A stretch of DNA of 64,000 nt from an uncultured Roseateles sp. (GTDB lineage Bacteria > Pseudomonadota > Gammaproteobacteria > Burkholderiales > Burkholderiaceae_C). Both the position numbers and the translations under genes were made by a program. Location: assembly GCF_963422335.1 (NCBI RefSeq), contig NZ_OY729424.1, positions 4,464,001 through 4,528,000 of the forward strand. Reading direction: 5' to 3'. The notes under the pieces are model-generated. The model did not search any database and had not been told where the DNA came from. It saw only the letters and a list, made by a program, of their open reading frames with translations. This document shows positions 39,288 to 46,805 of this stretch, in pieces. The first letter of the stretch is position 1; the number at the start of each line of letters is the position of its first letter.

Positions 39288-40313
39288 TCAGCCTTTCGCG
39301 CCGTTCTGGGCCGCCAGGTCGCGGGCCACTTCGATGATCAGGCTCTCCTGCCCGGCCACGGCATTGCGTTTGCCCAGAGCGAAGAAGATGTCCCGGGGGT
39401 CGACCTGGTAGTCCTGCGCCGCGCGGCTGACCGGCTTGGCAAAGCCCGAGAACACGCCGGCCAGGCCGCTGACAATGGACAGCGGCGAGATGCTGGGCGC
39501 CACCGGGTTGAACTCCTTCTCGGCGATATCGGCCGCGTCGAGAATCTTGTACAGATCGATACCGGTCTCGAAGCCCAGCCGCTCGAACACCGCCACCAGC
39601 ACTTCCAGCTGGGTGTTGCCGGCGCCGGCGCCGAAGCCGCGTATCGTGCCGTCGATGATGGAGGCGCCTGCGTCCACCGCCGCGACCGAGTTGATGATGG
39701 CCATGCCCAAATTGTTGTGGCCGTGGAAGCCGACCGGAATCGACAGGCCATCGACCAGGGTCGAGATGCGCTCGGTCACGTCGCTGGGGAAATAGGCGCC
39801 GGCCGAGTCCATGATGATGATGGCCTCGGCGCCGTAGGACTCCATCTTCTTGGCTTCCTCCAGCAGAATGGCCGGCGAGGCCATATGGCTCATCATCAGC
39901 ACGCCGAAGGCCTCCTTGCCGGCCTTGCGCACATGGGCGATGTGGCGGTCGGTGATGTCGGCCTCGGTGCAGTGCGAGGCGACGCGGAACACATCGACGC
40001 CGGCCGCAATCGCCTTGTCCAGGTCATGCTTGATGGTGCAAAAACCCGGGATGACGTGGATGCCCAGGCGCGACTGCTTCAAGTTCTCGCGCGAAACGGC
40101 GAGGATGTCGTCATCGCTCAGCGCGCATTCGCCGACCAGCATCGACGAGGCCCCCAGGCCGTTGCCATGGCCCACTTCGACGATGGGCACGCCGGCCGCC
40201 TCGGCGGCCCGGCAGTAGGCGATGAAGCTGTCGCGCTTGAGCTGGTGACGCACCGCATGGTTGCCGTCGCGCAGGGTCGGGTCGCTGATCAGGATCTTTT
40301 TCTTCGTGCTCAT
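39288..40313 (-). CDS. 4-hydroxy-2-oxovalerate aldolase-like enzyme (DmpG/BphI/MhpE type)
   Basis: The 341-residue protein is a class II pyruvate aldolase of the HMG-CoA lyase-like superfamily, full length for DmpG. SDPTLRDGNHAVRHQL holds the metal-binding Asp and catalytic Arg, IIIMDSAGAYFPSDV follows, and VGFHGHNNLGMAI gives the H-x-H metal pair; the C-terminal third matches the DmpG communication domain. Its ATG overlaps the stop of the acetaldehyde dehydrogenase gene, as in meta-cleavage pathways where the two proteins form a channelling complex. No aromatic-degradation genes are nearby. Here it sits in a deoxysugar operon, so it may condense pyruvate with an aldehyde, possibly sugar-derived, instead of degrading 4-hydroxy-2-oxovalerate. 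Confidence 0.88.
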   Translation of the reverse strand: MSTKKKILISDPTLRDGNHAVRHQLKRDSFIAYCRAAEAAGVPIVEVGHGNGLGASSMLVGECALSDDDILAVSRENLKQSRLGIHVIPGFCTIKHDLDKAIAAGVDVFRVASHCTEADITDRHIAHVRKAGKEAFGVLMMSHMASPAILLEEAKKMESYGAEAIIIMDSAGAYFPSDVTERISTLVDGLSIPVGFHGHNNLGMAIINSVAAVDAGASIIDGTIRGFGAGAGNTQLEVLVAVFERLGFETGIDLYKILDAADIAEKEFNPVAPSISPLSIVSGLAGVFSGFAKPVSRAAQDYQVDPRDIFFALGKRNAVAGQESLIIEVARDLAAQNGAKG

Positions 40314-41209
40314 GATGTGGCCTCGCGCGTGGTGCCGGTGGTCGCGATCATTTCGGCCATCGCGATGGCGGCACAGTTGATGATGTCCAGGTTGCCGGCG
40401 TACTGCGGCAGGTAGTCGCCGGCGCCCAGCACCTTGATCGTGGTCACGATCTTGTCCCCCTCGAGGGTCGGCGGCACGATCAGCTGAAAACCCGGCACAT
40501 AGGTCTTGAGCTTCTCGACCATGGCCAGCACCGAGGCCGTGACGGCCGGCAGATCGGGCTTGGGCACCTTGGCATAGATCGTGGTCTGCATATCGATCGG
40601 CGGATTGGCCGGATTCAGTATCAGGATCGCCTTGGTGCGCTGCGCACCGGAGAACTTCTGCAGCGCTTCCTGGGTGGTCTCGATGTACTCGTCCAGGTTG
40701 TAGCGCGTGGCCGGGCCGGCGCTGCGCGAGGCGATGCTGGAGGCGACCTCGATGTACTCGATATTGGCATGCACCTTGGAGATTGCATGGGCGATCGGGA
40801 TCGAGGACTGGCCGCCGCAGGTGATCATATTGATGTTGCGCGCGCCGCTGTCCAGGCATTCCTGGGCATTGATGGCCGGAATGCACAGCGCACCCAACTT
40901 GGCCGGGGTCATGTCGACCACCGTCTTGCCCAGGCGCTGCAGCACCGGCCAGTGCTCGGCGTGGGCATGGGCCGAGGTGCAGTCGAACACCAGGTCGCAG
41001 ATGTCCGGGTTGTTGACGATGGCCTCGATGCCGCGGTCCGAGATGGTCACGCCCAGCGAGTTGGCCCGCTTGATGCCGGCCGAGTTGAAATTGCGGCCCG
41101 CAAACAGCGTGCAGGTCAGATGCTCGGAACGCATCACCTTGATCAGCAGATCGGTGCCGATATTGCCCGATCCGATGATCGCGATCTTCAGTTTTGCTGA
41201 GGTGCTCAT
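40310..41209 (-). CDS. Acetaldehyde dehydrogenase (acylating), DmpF/BphJ/MhpF type
   Basis: The 299-residue protein has an N-terminal NAD fold (KIAIIGSGNIGTDLL), the catalytic Cys in NMITCGGQSSIP and the dimerisation-domain stretch RYNLDEYIETTQEAL. Family members interconvert acetaldehyde and acetyl-CoA and receive acetaldehyde through a tunnel from the partner aldolase. The start overlaps the preceding SDR gene as ATGA, and its stop overlaps the aldolase start as ATGA. Placement in a nucleotide-sugar operon suggests it makes or scavenges a two-carbon (or larger) aldehyde for sugar branching or extension; that is inference. Confidence 0.9.
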   Translation of the reverse strand: MSTSAKLKIAIIGSGNIGTDLLIKVMRSEHLTCTLFAGRNFNSAGIKRANSLGVTISDRGIEAIVNNPDICDLVFDCTSAHAHAEHWPVLQRLGKTVVDMTPAKLGALCIPAINAQECLDSGARNINMITCGGQSSIPIAHAISKVHANIEYIEVASSIASRSAGPATRYNLDEYIETTQEALQKFSGAQRTKAILILNPANPPIDMQTTIYAKVPKPDLPAVTASVLAMVEKLKTYVPGFQLIVPPTLEGDKIVTTIKVLGAGDYLPQYAGNLDIINCAAIAMAEMIATTGTTREATS

Positions 41210-42162
41210 CGTGTCTCACCCATTGTTGTTGTCATCGGGGCGCGCCCCAGAATCGCCCCCGCCTCTTCGATGATAGCGTCCAGCGAAGCATAGGCGGGTT
41301 GATAGCCCAGGTCGGCGGCTTGCCGGTTGAGGGAGTAGTAGAACGGCTTGGCGCCGGTGGCATTCACCGTCGCCGCATCGGCCGCGGTGAACTCGTATTG
41401 CAGGCCGAAGCACTGCTGCATCGCGGCCAGCAGCGTCGGCTTGTCGACCGGCGCGCGGCTGTAGGCATCCAGTGCCCCATTCATGGCCGGCGCCCGCAGA
41501 ATGCATTGCACCAGTTGGTGAAAATCCTGAGGGTGCAGGAAGTCGCGCACCATGGTTGCCGCAGACGCCTGCAGCACCCTGCCATCGCGCACCGCGCGCA
41601 GGATGTCGGTGATGAAAAAGCGTGCGGCCAGGTCCTGGCTGCGGCTGAAGTAGTTGAACACGCGGATGTCGGTGATCGCCAGCCCGGGCAGCGCCCGGTG
41701 CTTGGCCTCGGCATGCAGCTTGGCGACGGCATAGAAGTCCTGCGGCGTCAGCGCATTGAGGGCGATAGAAGCGCGCGTCTGCGGGCCGGCCGGCTCGGCA
41801 AAGCCACTGCCGTAGGCGGCCCCGCTGCTCATGAAGATGTAGCGGCGCTGAGGGTGGAGCTTCAGCTGCGCGAGCACCAGATCGTCAAAATGCTGGGTGA
41901 TCTGGAAGATCTCGCCGCCCATGGCCTGCGCCCGCTGAGGATCGCCGACGCCGACGAAATTGAGCACCGCGTCATGCGGCGCGTCGCCATAGCGCTCATG
42001 GCCCATCACCTCGGCCCGCAGCCCCTGCTGGGCCAGCCAGCGCTGGGTGGCGGCCACATCGCGCACATAAAGCAGCCATTCCTCGCGCCGCTCGGGCGCA
42101 CGGGCCAGCAACAGATCGCGGGCGATCTGGCTGCTGGCACCGAGGATGGCGATGGCGCTCAC
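41206..42162 (-). CDS. NAD(P)-dependent SDR, nucleotide-sugar epimerase/reductase-like
   Basis: The 318-residue protein begins at a GTG that overlaps the stop of the upstream TPP-enzyme gene (GTGA). The first residues, SAIAILGASSQIARDLLL, form the dinucleotide loop, directly at the N-terminus as expected. YIFMSSGAAYG and FYAVAKLHAEAK (Y-x-x-x-K) mark an extended SDR, and RVFNYFSRSQD and TMVRDFLHPQDF are typical later segments. A longer frame upstream to 42381 is antisense-like filler inside the neighbouring gene and is rejected. Role within the operon is probably reduction or epimerisation of a keto-sugar. Confidence 0.8.
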   Translation of the reverse strand: MSAIAILGASSQIARDLLLARAPERREEWLLYVRDVAATQRWLAQQGLRAEVMGHERYGDAPHDAVLNFVGVGDPQRAQAMGGEIFQITQHFDDLVLAQLKLHPQRRYIFMSSGAAYGSGFAEPAGPQTRASIALNALTPQDFYAVAKLHAEAKHRALPGLAITDIRVFNYFSRSQDLAARFFITDILRAVRDGRVLQASAATMVRDFLHPQDFHQLVQCILRAPAMNGALDAYSRAPVDKPTLLAAMQQCFGLQYEFTAADAATVNATGAKPFYYSLNRQAADLGYQPAYASLDAIIEEAGAILGRAPMTTTMGETR

Positions 42163-43985
42163 AGCGTCTTCGATTTCTCGTGCATGCCGCCCAGCATGGC
42201 GCGCTCCAGCACCTCGCGCGGCAGCAGCGGCGACAGGTCTTCCAGCGGCGGCGAGACCAGCGTGCCGTCTTCGCGCGGCACCAGGGACAGCTTCGGAGAG
42301 AACAGTTGCTCCGGATGCATGAAGACCTCGCAGATCACCGGGCCGGTGGCGGCCTGCACCTGGGCCAGCGTCTCGTCGCACTCGTCCCAGTGGCGGATCT
42401 GGAAGGCCGGCATGCCGAACGCCGCGGCCAGCTTGGAGAAATCCGGGCAGGACACGCCCGAGGCGCGGTCGGTGCCGGTGTAGCCTGACTTGAACAGCGC
42501 GTTCTGCGTGTGCTTGATCATCAGGTAGCCGTCATTGTTGAAGATGAACAGCTTGATCGGCAGCTGGTGGTGGACCACCGTCTGCAGCTCCTGCAGATTC
42601 ATCATCATGCCGCCATCGCAGTTGAGGCACATCACCTCGCCGCGGTCATTGGCGAACGACACGCCCAGCGCGGCCGGCAGGCCATAGCCCATCTCGCCCA
42701 GACCGGTGGACGTCATCAGCCGCTGGCCCTCGCGGATATGCAGCGCCTGGTGGCCGCACAGCAGGGCCGTGCCCATATCGGTGACAACGATCTGGTCGGG
42801 CTTGAAGAAGCGGTTCAGGCGCTCCATGAAACGATAGGAATTCATGAAATCGCCCCGGTCGGCATGCTCGGGGCCGACCCAGGGGAATTGCTCCTGGTAC
42901 AGATTGCACTGCGTGATCCAGGCCTCGCGGCGGGTGATCACCAGCTGCTGCAGACGGGCCTGCAGCGCATCGATGAAATGGCCGGCGTCGCAGACGATGG
43001 CCTCGCGGATGCGGGCGCGGTGCTTGGTCGCCTCGGTGCGGTCGATGTCAACCACGTCGATCTCGGCGCCCCGCGCCAGCTCCTTCAGGTCGTAGCCGAT
43101 CTGCGGGATGGCCAGCCGCGTGCCTATCGTCAGCAGGTAGTCGCAGTTCTGCAGGATGAAGTTGGCGGCACGCTGGCCGTAGACACCGGCGCGGCCAAAG
43201 ACCAGCGGATGGGTCGAATCGATCATGTCGATGCCGGCCCAGGAGACCAGGGTCGGCACACCCAGCTTCTCGAGCAGCGGTGCGATCTTCTGTTCGGCGC
43301 CGGCCAGGCGGATGCCGTTGCCCAGCCACAGCAGCGGGCGCTCGGCCGCCAGCAGCGACTGCACGACGCGCTCCAGCTGCGCGTCGAAGCCGGGCTCCAC
43401 CGGCGCTTGCGGCGCAGGTGCGACGAACTGCACGCTGGTCTCGGGATCGATGCGGCTGGACTGGATGTCCATCGGCACCTCGATCCAGCAGGGGCCCGGG
43501 CGGCCGTCCAGGCTCAGGTGGGCGGCTTTCTGGATTTCGTAGACGGCCTGCTCGGCCTGCGTCACGCGGTGCGCGTATTTGGAGACCTTCTCGATCATGT
43601 GCACCGAGTCATAGCCCTGCACGCCCCACATGCGCAGCGGGTTCTCGACAAAGGTGAACTTGGAGTTTTCGTTGCCGGCGATGACGATGCCGGGGATGGA
43701 ATCGGCCCAGGCCGAGACCACGCCGGTGACGCCATTGGTCGAGCCCGCGCCGGTGGTCAGCAGCGCCCCCGACAGCTTGCCGTGGGTACGGTAATAGGTC
43801 TGCATCGCCATCGCCGCTGCCTGCTCGTGGTGGACGCAGACGATCTCGGTATAGCCGTGGCGGGTGATGGCCTCGAACAGATGCACATTGCCGGCACCGA
43901 TGATGCCGAACACATGGCGGATTTCCAGGCGCTCAAGCGCCTCGGCGATCAACTCGCTGACTTTGACTTTGCTGTTAGCTTCCAC
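42159..43985 (-). CDS. Thiamine diphosphate-dependent enzyme (acetolactate synthase/YerE-like)
   Basis: The 608-residue protein has the three-domain layout of acetohydroxyacid synthase and relatives: VFGIIGAGNVHLFEA and VCVHHEQAAAMAMQ (the conserved catalytic Glu), a central domain (LLWLGNGIRLAGAE), and a ThDP domain with STGLGEMGYGLPAALG and CLNCDGGMMMN...FNNDGY, where the usual GDG reads CDG. It starts at a GTG with GAGG six bases upstream. In yersiniose biosynthesis a related enzyme, YerE, transfers a two-carbon unit from pyruvate to C-4 of CDP-3,6-dideoxy-4-ketoglucose. The adjacent rfbFGHI set would supply exactly that acceptor, so a branched-sugar role is attractive. A plain acetolactate-synthase role is less likely in this setting. 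Confidence 0.82.
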   Translation of the reverse strand: MEANSKVKVSELIAEALERLEIRHVFGIIGAGNVHLFEAITRHGYTEIVCVHHEQAAAMAMQTYYRTHGKLSGALLTTGAGSTNGVTGVVSAWADSIPGIVIAGNENSKFTFVENPLRMWGVQGYDSVHMIEKVSKYAHRVTQAEQAVYEIQKAAHLSLDGRPGPCWIEVPMDIQSSRIDPETSVQFVAPAPQAPVEPGFDAQLERVVQSLLAAERPLLWLGNGIRLAGAEQKIAPLLEKLGVPTLVSWAGIDMIDSTHPLVFGRAGVYGQRAANFILQNCDYLLTIGTRLAIPQIGYDLKELARGAEIDVVDIDRTEATKHRARIREAIVCDAGHFIDALQARLQQLVITRREAWITQCNLYQEQFPWVGPEHADRGDFMNSYRFMERLNRFFKPDQIVVTDMGTALLCGHQALHIREGQRLMTSTGLGEMGYGLPAALGVSFANDRGEVMCLNCDGGMMMNLQELQTVVHHQLPIKLFIFNNDGYLMIKHTQNALFKSGYTGTDRASGVSCPDFSKLAAAFGMPAFQIRHWDECDETLAQVQAATGPVICEVFMHPEQLFSPKLSLVPREDGTLVSPPLEDLSPLLPREVLERAMLGGMHEKSKTL

Positions 43986-44067
43986 TCAAGACCTCAAAGA
44001 TTGCTGCCGCCGTGGCGGCCAATAGGCAAAGTATCGTGCATGCCGATGCCCCTGGTGCCAGGGCAGC

Positions 44068-45414
44068 TCAAGGCTGCAAGGCCTGATTGACGCCCTGCCC
44101 CAGCGACCACATCGACGCCACCGCCTGCTGCCCGTCGAACAGCGCGTTGACATGGGAGACCCGCAGCGAGTAGTAGTCGCCCTCGGCCGCCATCACGTCG
44201 AACAGCGAACGCCGGCCCAGCTGCTGCCATTGCGCCTGGGTGAACGAGCGCAGCTTGTCGCTGTTGCGCAGGATGTCGACGATCTGGCGCGCGCGGTCGA
44301 ACGAGGACGTGGCGCTTTCGTAGGCATCGACAAGGCGGTAGCGGCGCGTCTCCACCGCGTCCTCGCGCTGCAGATAGGTGGCATCGGCGCGCTTGCGGGC
44401 CGCGCCGACGATGGGGTCTATGGTCGCGTTGTACAGCGGCAGGGTGATGTTCACGCCGGCCACGATGCTGCTGGACTTGCCGGTGCCGCCGATGCTGCTG
44501 CTGTTGACGACCCAGTTGACCTGGGCTTTCTGCCCCGCCGCGACCGAGCGGGCATAGCTGTCCATGGCGCTGGCCTGGGCGGTCATCTGGGCGATGTCGG
44601 GCGATTGATCGATGTTGTTCTGCATCGCCGGCAGATCGGGCAGCTTGATCAGCACCGAGGACATCGCGGCCGGCGGCGGCAGCAGGTCGCCGACGAAGCG
44701 GCGCAGCCGGTTCTCGGTCAGACGCAGCTGCGACAGCACCTGGTCGATCGACAACTCGGATTGCTGGAAGCTCTTCTGCGCCTGCACCAGCTCGCTGGCC
44801 CGGCCCTTGTCGACCTTGGTGATGGTCTCCAGTGCATCGACCAGGCAGGCCATCTTGCGCGAATACTGGCCGAACACCTGGGCTTGCAGCACATAGCGGC
44901 TGCGGTCCAGGGCCAGGGCGACGGTCTGGAAGGCGAGCTGCTCCTCGGCGCTGATCTGGCCCAGCCGGGCAGCCTCAAGCGTCTTCGTGCGCCAGGCGGT
45001 CAGATAGGTCTGGCGGCCGGCGTCGTACAGCGTCGCGCTCATGATCACGCCGCCGTGCACCTGGCTGCCGCTGCCCTGGCTGATATTGCCGATCTTGCTC
45101 GTCACCGCATTGACGGCACCGTTGAAGGCCACCTGGGGCAGGCGGCCGGCCCGGGTTTCGTCCAGATCGTCCTTGGCTGCCTCGGTCAGCATGCGCACGG
45201 CGCCCAGGGCCTGGCTGCGCTCGACCGCCAGGCGCACCAGATCCTGCAGCTGCAGGCGAGGATCGGCGCCGGACGATTGGGGAATGCGCGAGTCGGGCTC
45301 CTGCACCGGCGGGCCGGCGTCGGTCTCGACACAACGCGCCGCCGCCGGCAACGCGAGGCAGGCCAACAGCAGGGCGGCGAGGCTCGCAGGCAGACGGGGA
45401 AACAAGGCAGACAT
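44068..45414 (-). CDS. TolC-family outer-membrane protein of type I secretion (LapE-like)
   Basis: The 448-residue protein starts with a signal peptide (MSALFPRLPASLAALLLACLALPAAA). Two repeats of long helical stretches typical of the TolC tunnel follow: LQLQDLVRLAVERSQALGAVRM in the first half and RYRLVDAYESATSSFDRARQI in the second. GVNITLPLYN is a common TolC-family beta segment. It would be the outer-membrane exit duct for the ABC and HlyD proteins encoded just upstream. The ATG at 45414 with GAGGAG eight bases upstream gives a proper signal peptide; the frame is open 15 codons further. A 146-base gap separates it from the HlyD gene. Confidence 0.88.
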   Translation of the reverse strand: MSALFPRLPASLAALLLACLALPAAARCVETDAGPPVQEPDSRIPQSSGADPRLQLQDLVRLAVERSQALGAVRMLTEAAKDDLDETRAGRLPQVAFNGAVNAVTSKIGNISQGSGSQVHGGVIMSATLYDAGRQTYLTAWRTKTLEAARLGQISAEEQLAFQTVALALDRSRYVLQAQVFGQYSRKMACLVDALETITKVDKGRASELVQAQKSFQQSELSIDQVLSQLRLTENRLRRFVGDLLPPPAAMSSVLIKLPDLPAMQNNIDQSPDIAQMTAQASAMDSYARSVAAGQKAQVNWVVNSSSIGGTGKSSSIVAGVNITLPLYNATIDPIVGAARKRADATYLQREDAVETRRYRLVDAYESATSSFDRARQIVDILRNSDKLRSFTQAQWQQLGRRSLFDVMAAEGDYYSLRVSHVNALFDGQQAVASMWSLGQGVNQALQP

Positions 45415-45560
45415 CGGTGTTGCTCCTCTGTGGCGCCCAAGGCGCGACAACACCGTCACTAGAACATGGCAGGGCCCGGAGCAAACGCAGGACTTCGGCC
45501 CGTTTTAGGCCTCAATTGCCGCGCTCGACGGCCGATAACGCGCGCCTCGCGGCCGGCGTT

Positions 45561-46793
45561 TCAGCGCTCCCGCAGGGCCTCTTGCGACTTCATCATCGGC
45601 CGCAGCAGGAAGCTCAGCACCGTGCGCTCGCCGGTCTTGACCTCCAGCGTGCCCGTCATGCCCGGAATCACCGGCAGCTCCTTGCCCTTGTTGCGCAGGG
45701 TGGAGATGTCGGCCGGCACGATGGCGCGGTAGTAACTGGTGTCGGCGCCGGGACGTTCGGCGTCGCGCAGCGCATCGGGGCTGATGTACTGGATCTTGCC
45801 CTTCAAGCCGCCGTAGACGTTGTAGTCATAGCCGGCCAGCTTGATCTCGGCATGCTGGCCGATCTGCACAAAGCCGATATCGCTGGGCTTGATGCGCGCC
45901 TCTATCATCACCCGCGGCCCCAGCGGCACGATCTCCATGATGGGCGCGCCGCTGGCAACCACGCCGCCGGTGGTGCTGACGCGGATGTTCTTGACCAGGC
46001 CGGCCACCGGCGACTTGATGACGGTGCGGCGCAGCACGTCCTCGCGCACCACCAGCTGTTCGTCGAGCTGGGCCAGCTCGGACTGAATCCGCACCAGCTC
46101 GCTGCTGGCTTCCTGGCGGAAACGGTTCTGGCGCTCGTTGCGCTGCTCCTGCAGCTCGTTGACCTGGCGGCTCAGCCGCATCACCTCGACGTCAGACATC
46201 AGGCCCTTGGCCGCCATCGCCTGCGACATGCCCAGCTCGCGCTGCAGCAGGGCAATGCTGCGGCTGGTCGAGCTGACGGCCTCTTCCAGCAGGCGTCGGC
46301 GCGCCTTGTAGGCCGAGGTCTCGCTGTCGACGATGCTGGTCGCCTCGGCCACATCGGGCGGAAATTTGAGCGGCGTGCCATTGGCTTCGGCCGCCAGCCG
46401 CGCCACCGAGGCCTTCATCGCCAGACGCTTGGCCTGGCTCTCGTTCTGCTGCGCTTCGACGCGGGTCGGGTCCAGCAGGGCCAGGTCCTGGCCCACGGCG
46501 ACCTGCTGCCCCTCGCGCACCAGCAGCTCGCGCAGAATGCCGCCCTCCAGGCTGGCGATGCTCTGCTCGCGGCCGTCCGGGATGATGCGGGCGTCGCAGC
46601 GCGTGATCTCCTCGACATGGGTCAGCGAGGCCCAGGCAATCGCCGACACCACCGCCGCGGTGATCAGGTACAGCGCCCAGGCCGAGCGCGGCAGGGCCTC
46701 ATCGACCTGGGCCGCATGCAGCCCGGTCAAAAAAGCCGCATCGCCGCGCAGCAGCGCGGGATTGTCGGAGGGAGATTTGGAGCGCCAGAACAT
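45561..46793 (-). CDS. HlyD-family membrane fusion protein of type I secretion (LapC-like)
   Basis: The 410-residue protein has a single N-terminal membrane segment (about 38-57, ALYLITAAVVSAIAWAS), a biotinyl-lipoyl half-motif (ARIIPDGREQSIASLEGGIL), a long coiled coil (about 115-250) and the closing beta-barrel region with VIKSPVAGLVKNI and IPGMTGTLEVKTGERTVL, the latter typical of HlyD/PrtE proteins. It bridges the inner-membrane ABC transporter and the TolC duct across the periplasm. It follows the ABC gene after 12 bases. Confidence 0.93.
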   Translation of the reverse strand: MFWRSKSPSDNPALLRGDAAFLTGLHAAQVDEALPRSAWALYLITAAVVSAIAWASLTHVEEITRCDARIIPDGREQSIASLEGGILRELLVREGQQVAVGQDLALLDPTRVEAQQNESQAKRLAMKASVARLAAEANGTPLKFPPDVAEATSIVDSETSAYKARRRLLEEAVSSTSRSIALLQRELGMSQAMAAKGLMSDVEVMRLSRQVNELQEQRNERQNRFRQEASSELVRIQSELAQLDEQLVVREDVLRRTVIKSPVAGLVKNIRVSTTGGVVASGAPIMEIVPLGPRVMIEARIKPSDIGFVQIGQHAEIKLAGYDYNVYGGLKGKIQYISPDALRDAERPGADTSYYRAIVPADISTLRNKGKELPVIPGMTGTLEVKTGERTVLSFLLRPMMKSQEALRER

Positions 46794-46805
46794 CGATGTC
46801 CGCGA

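Noticed and set aside
39288..41219. 643-codon frame covering the acetaldehyde dehydrogenase gene and the aldolase
   Set aside because: The upstream portion is an out-of-frame shadow of the dehydrogenase gene; the aldolase begins at 40313 with the ATGA overlap.
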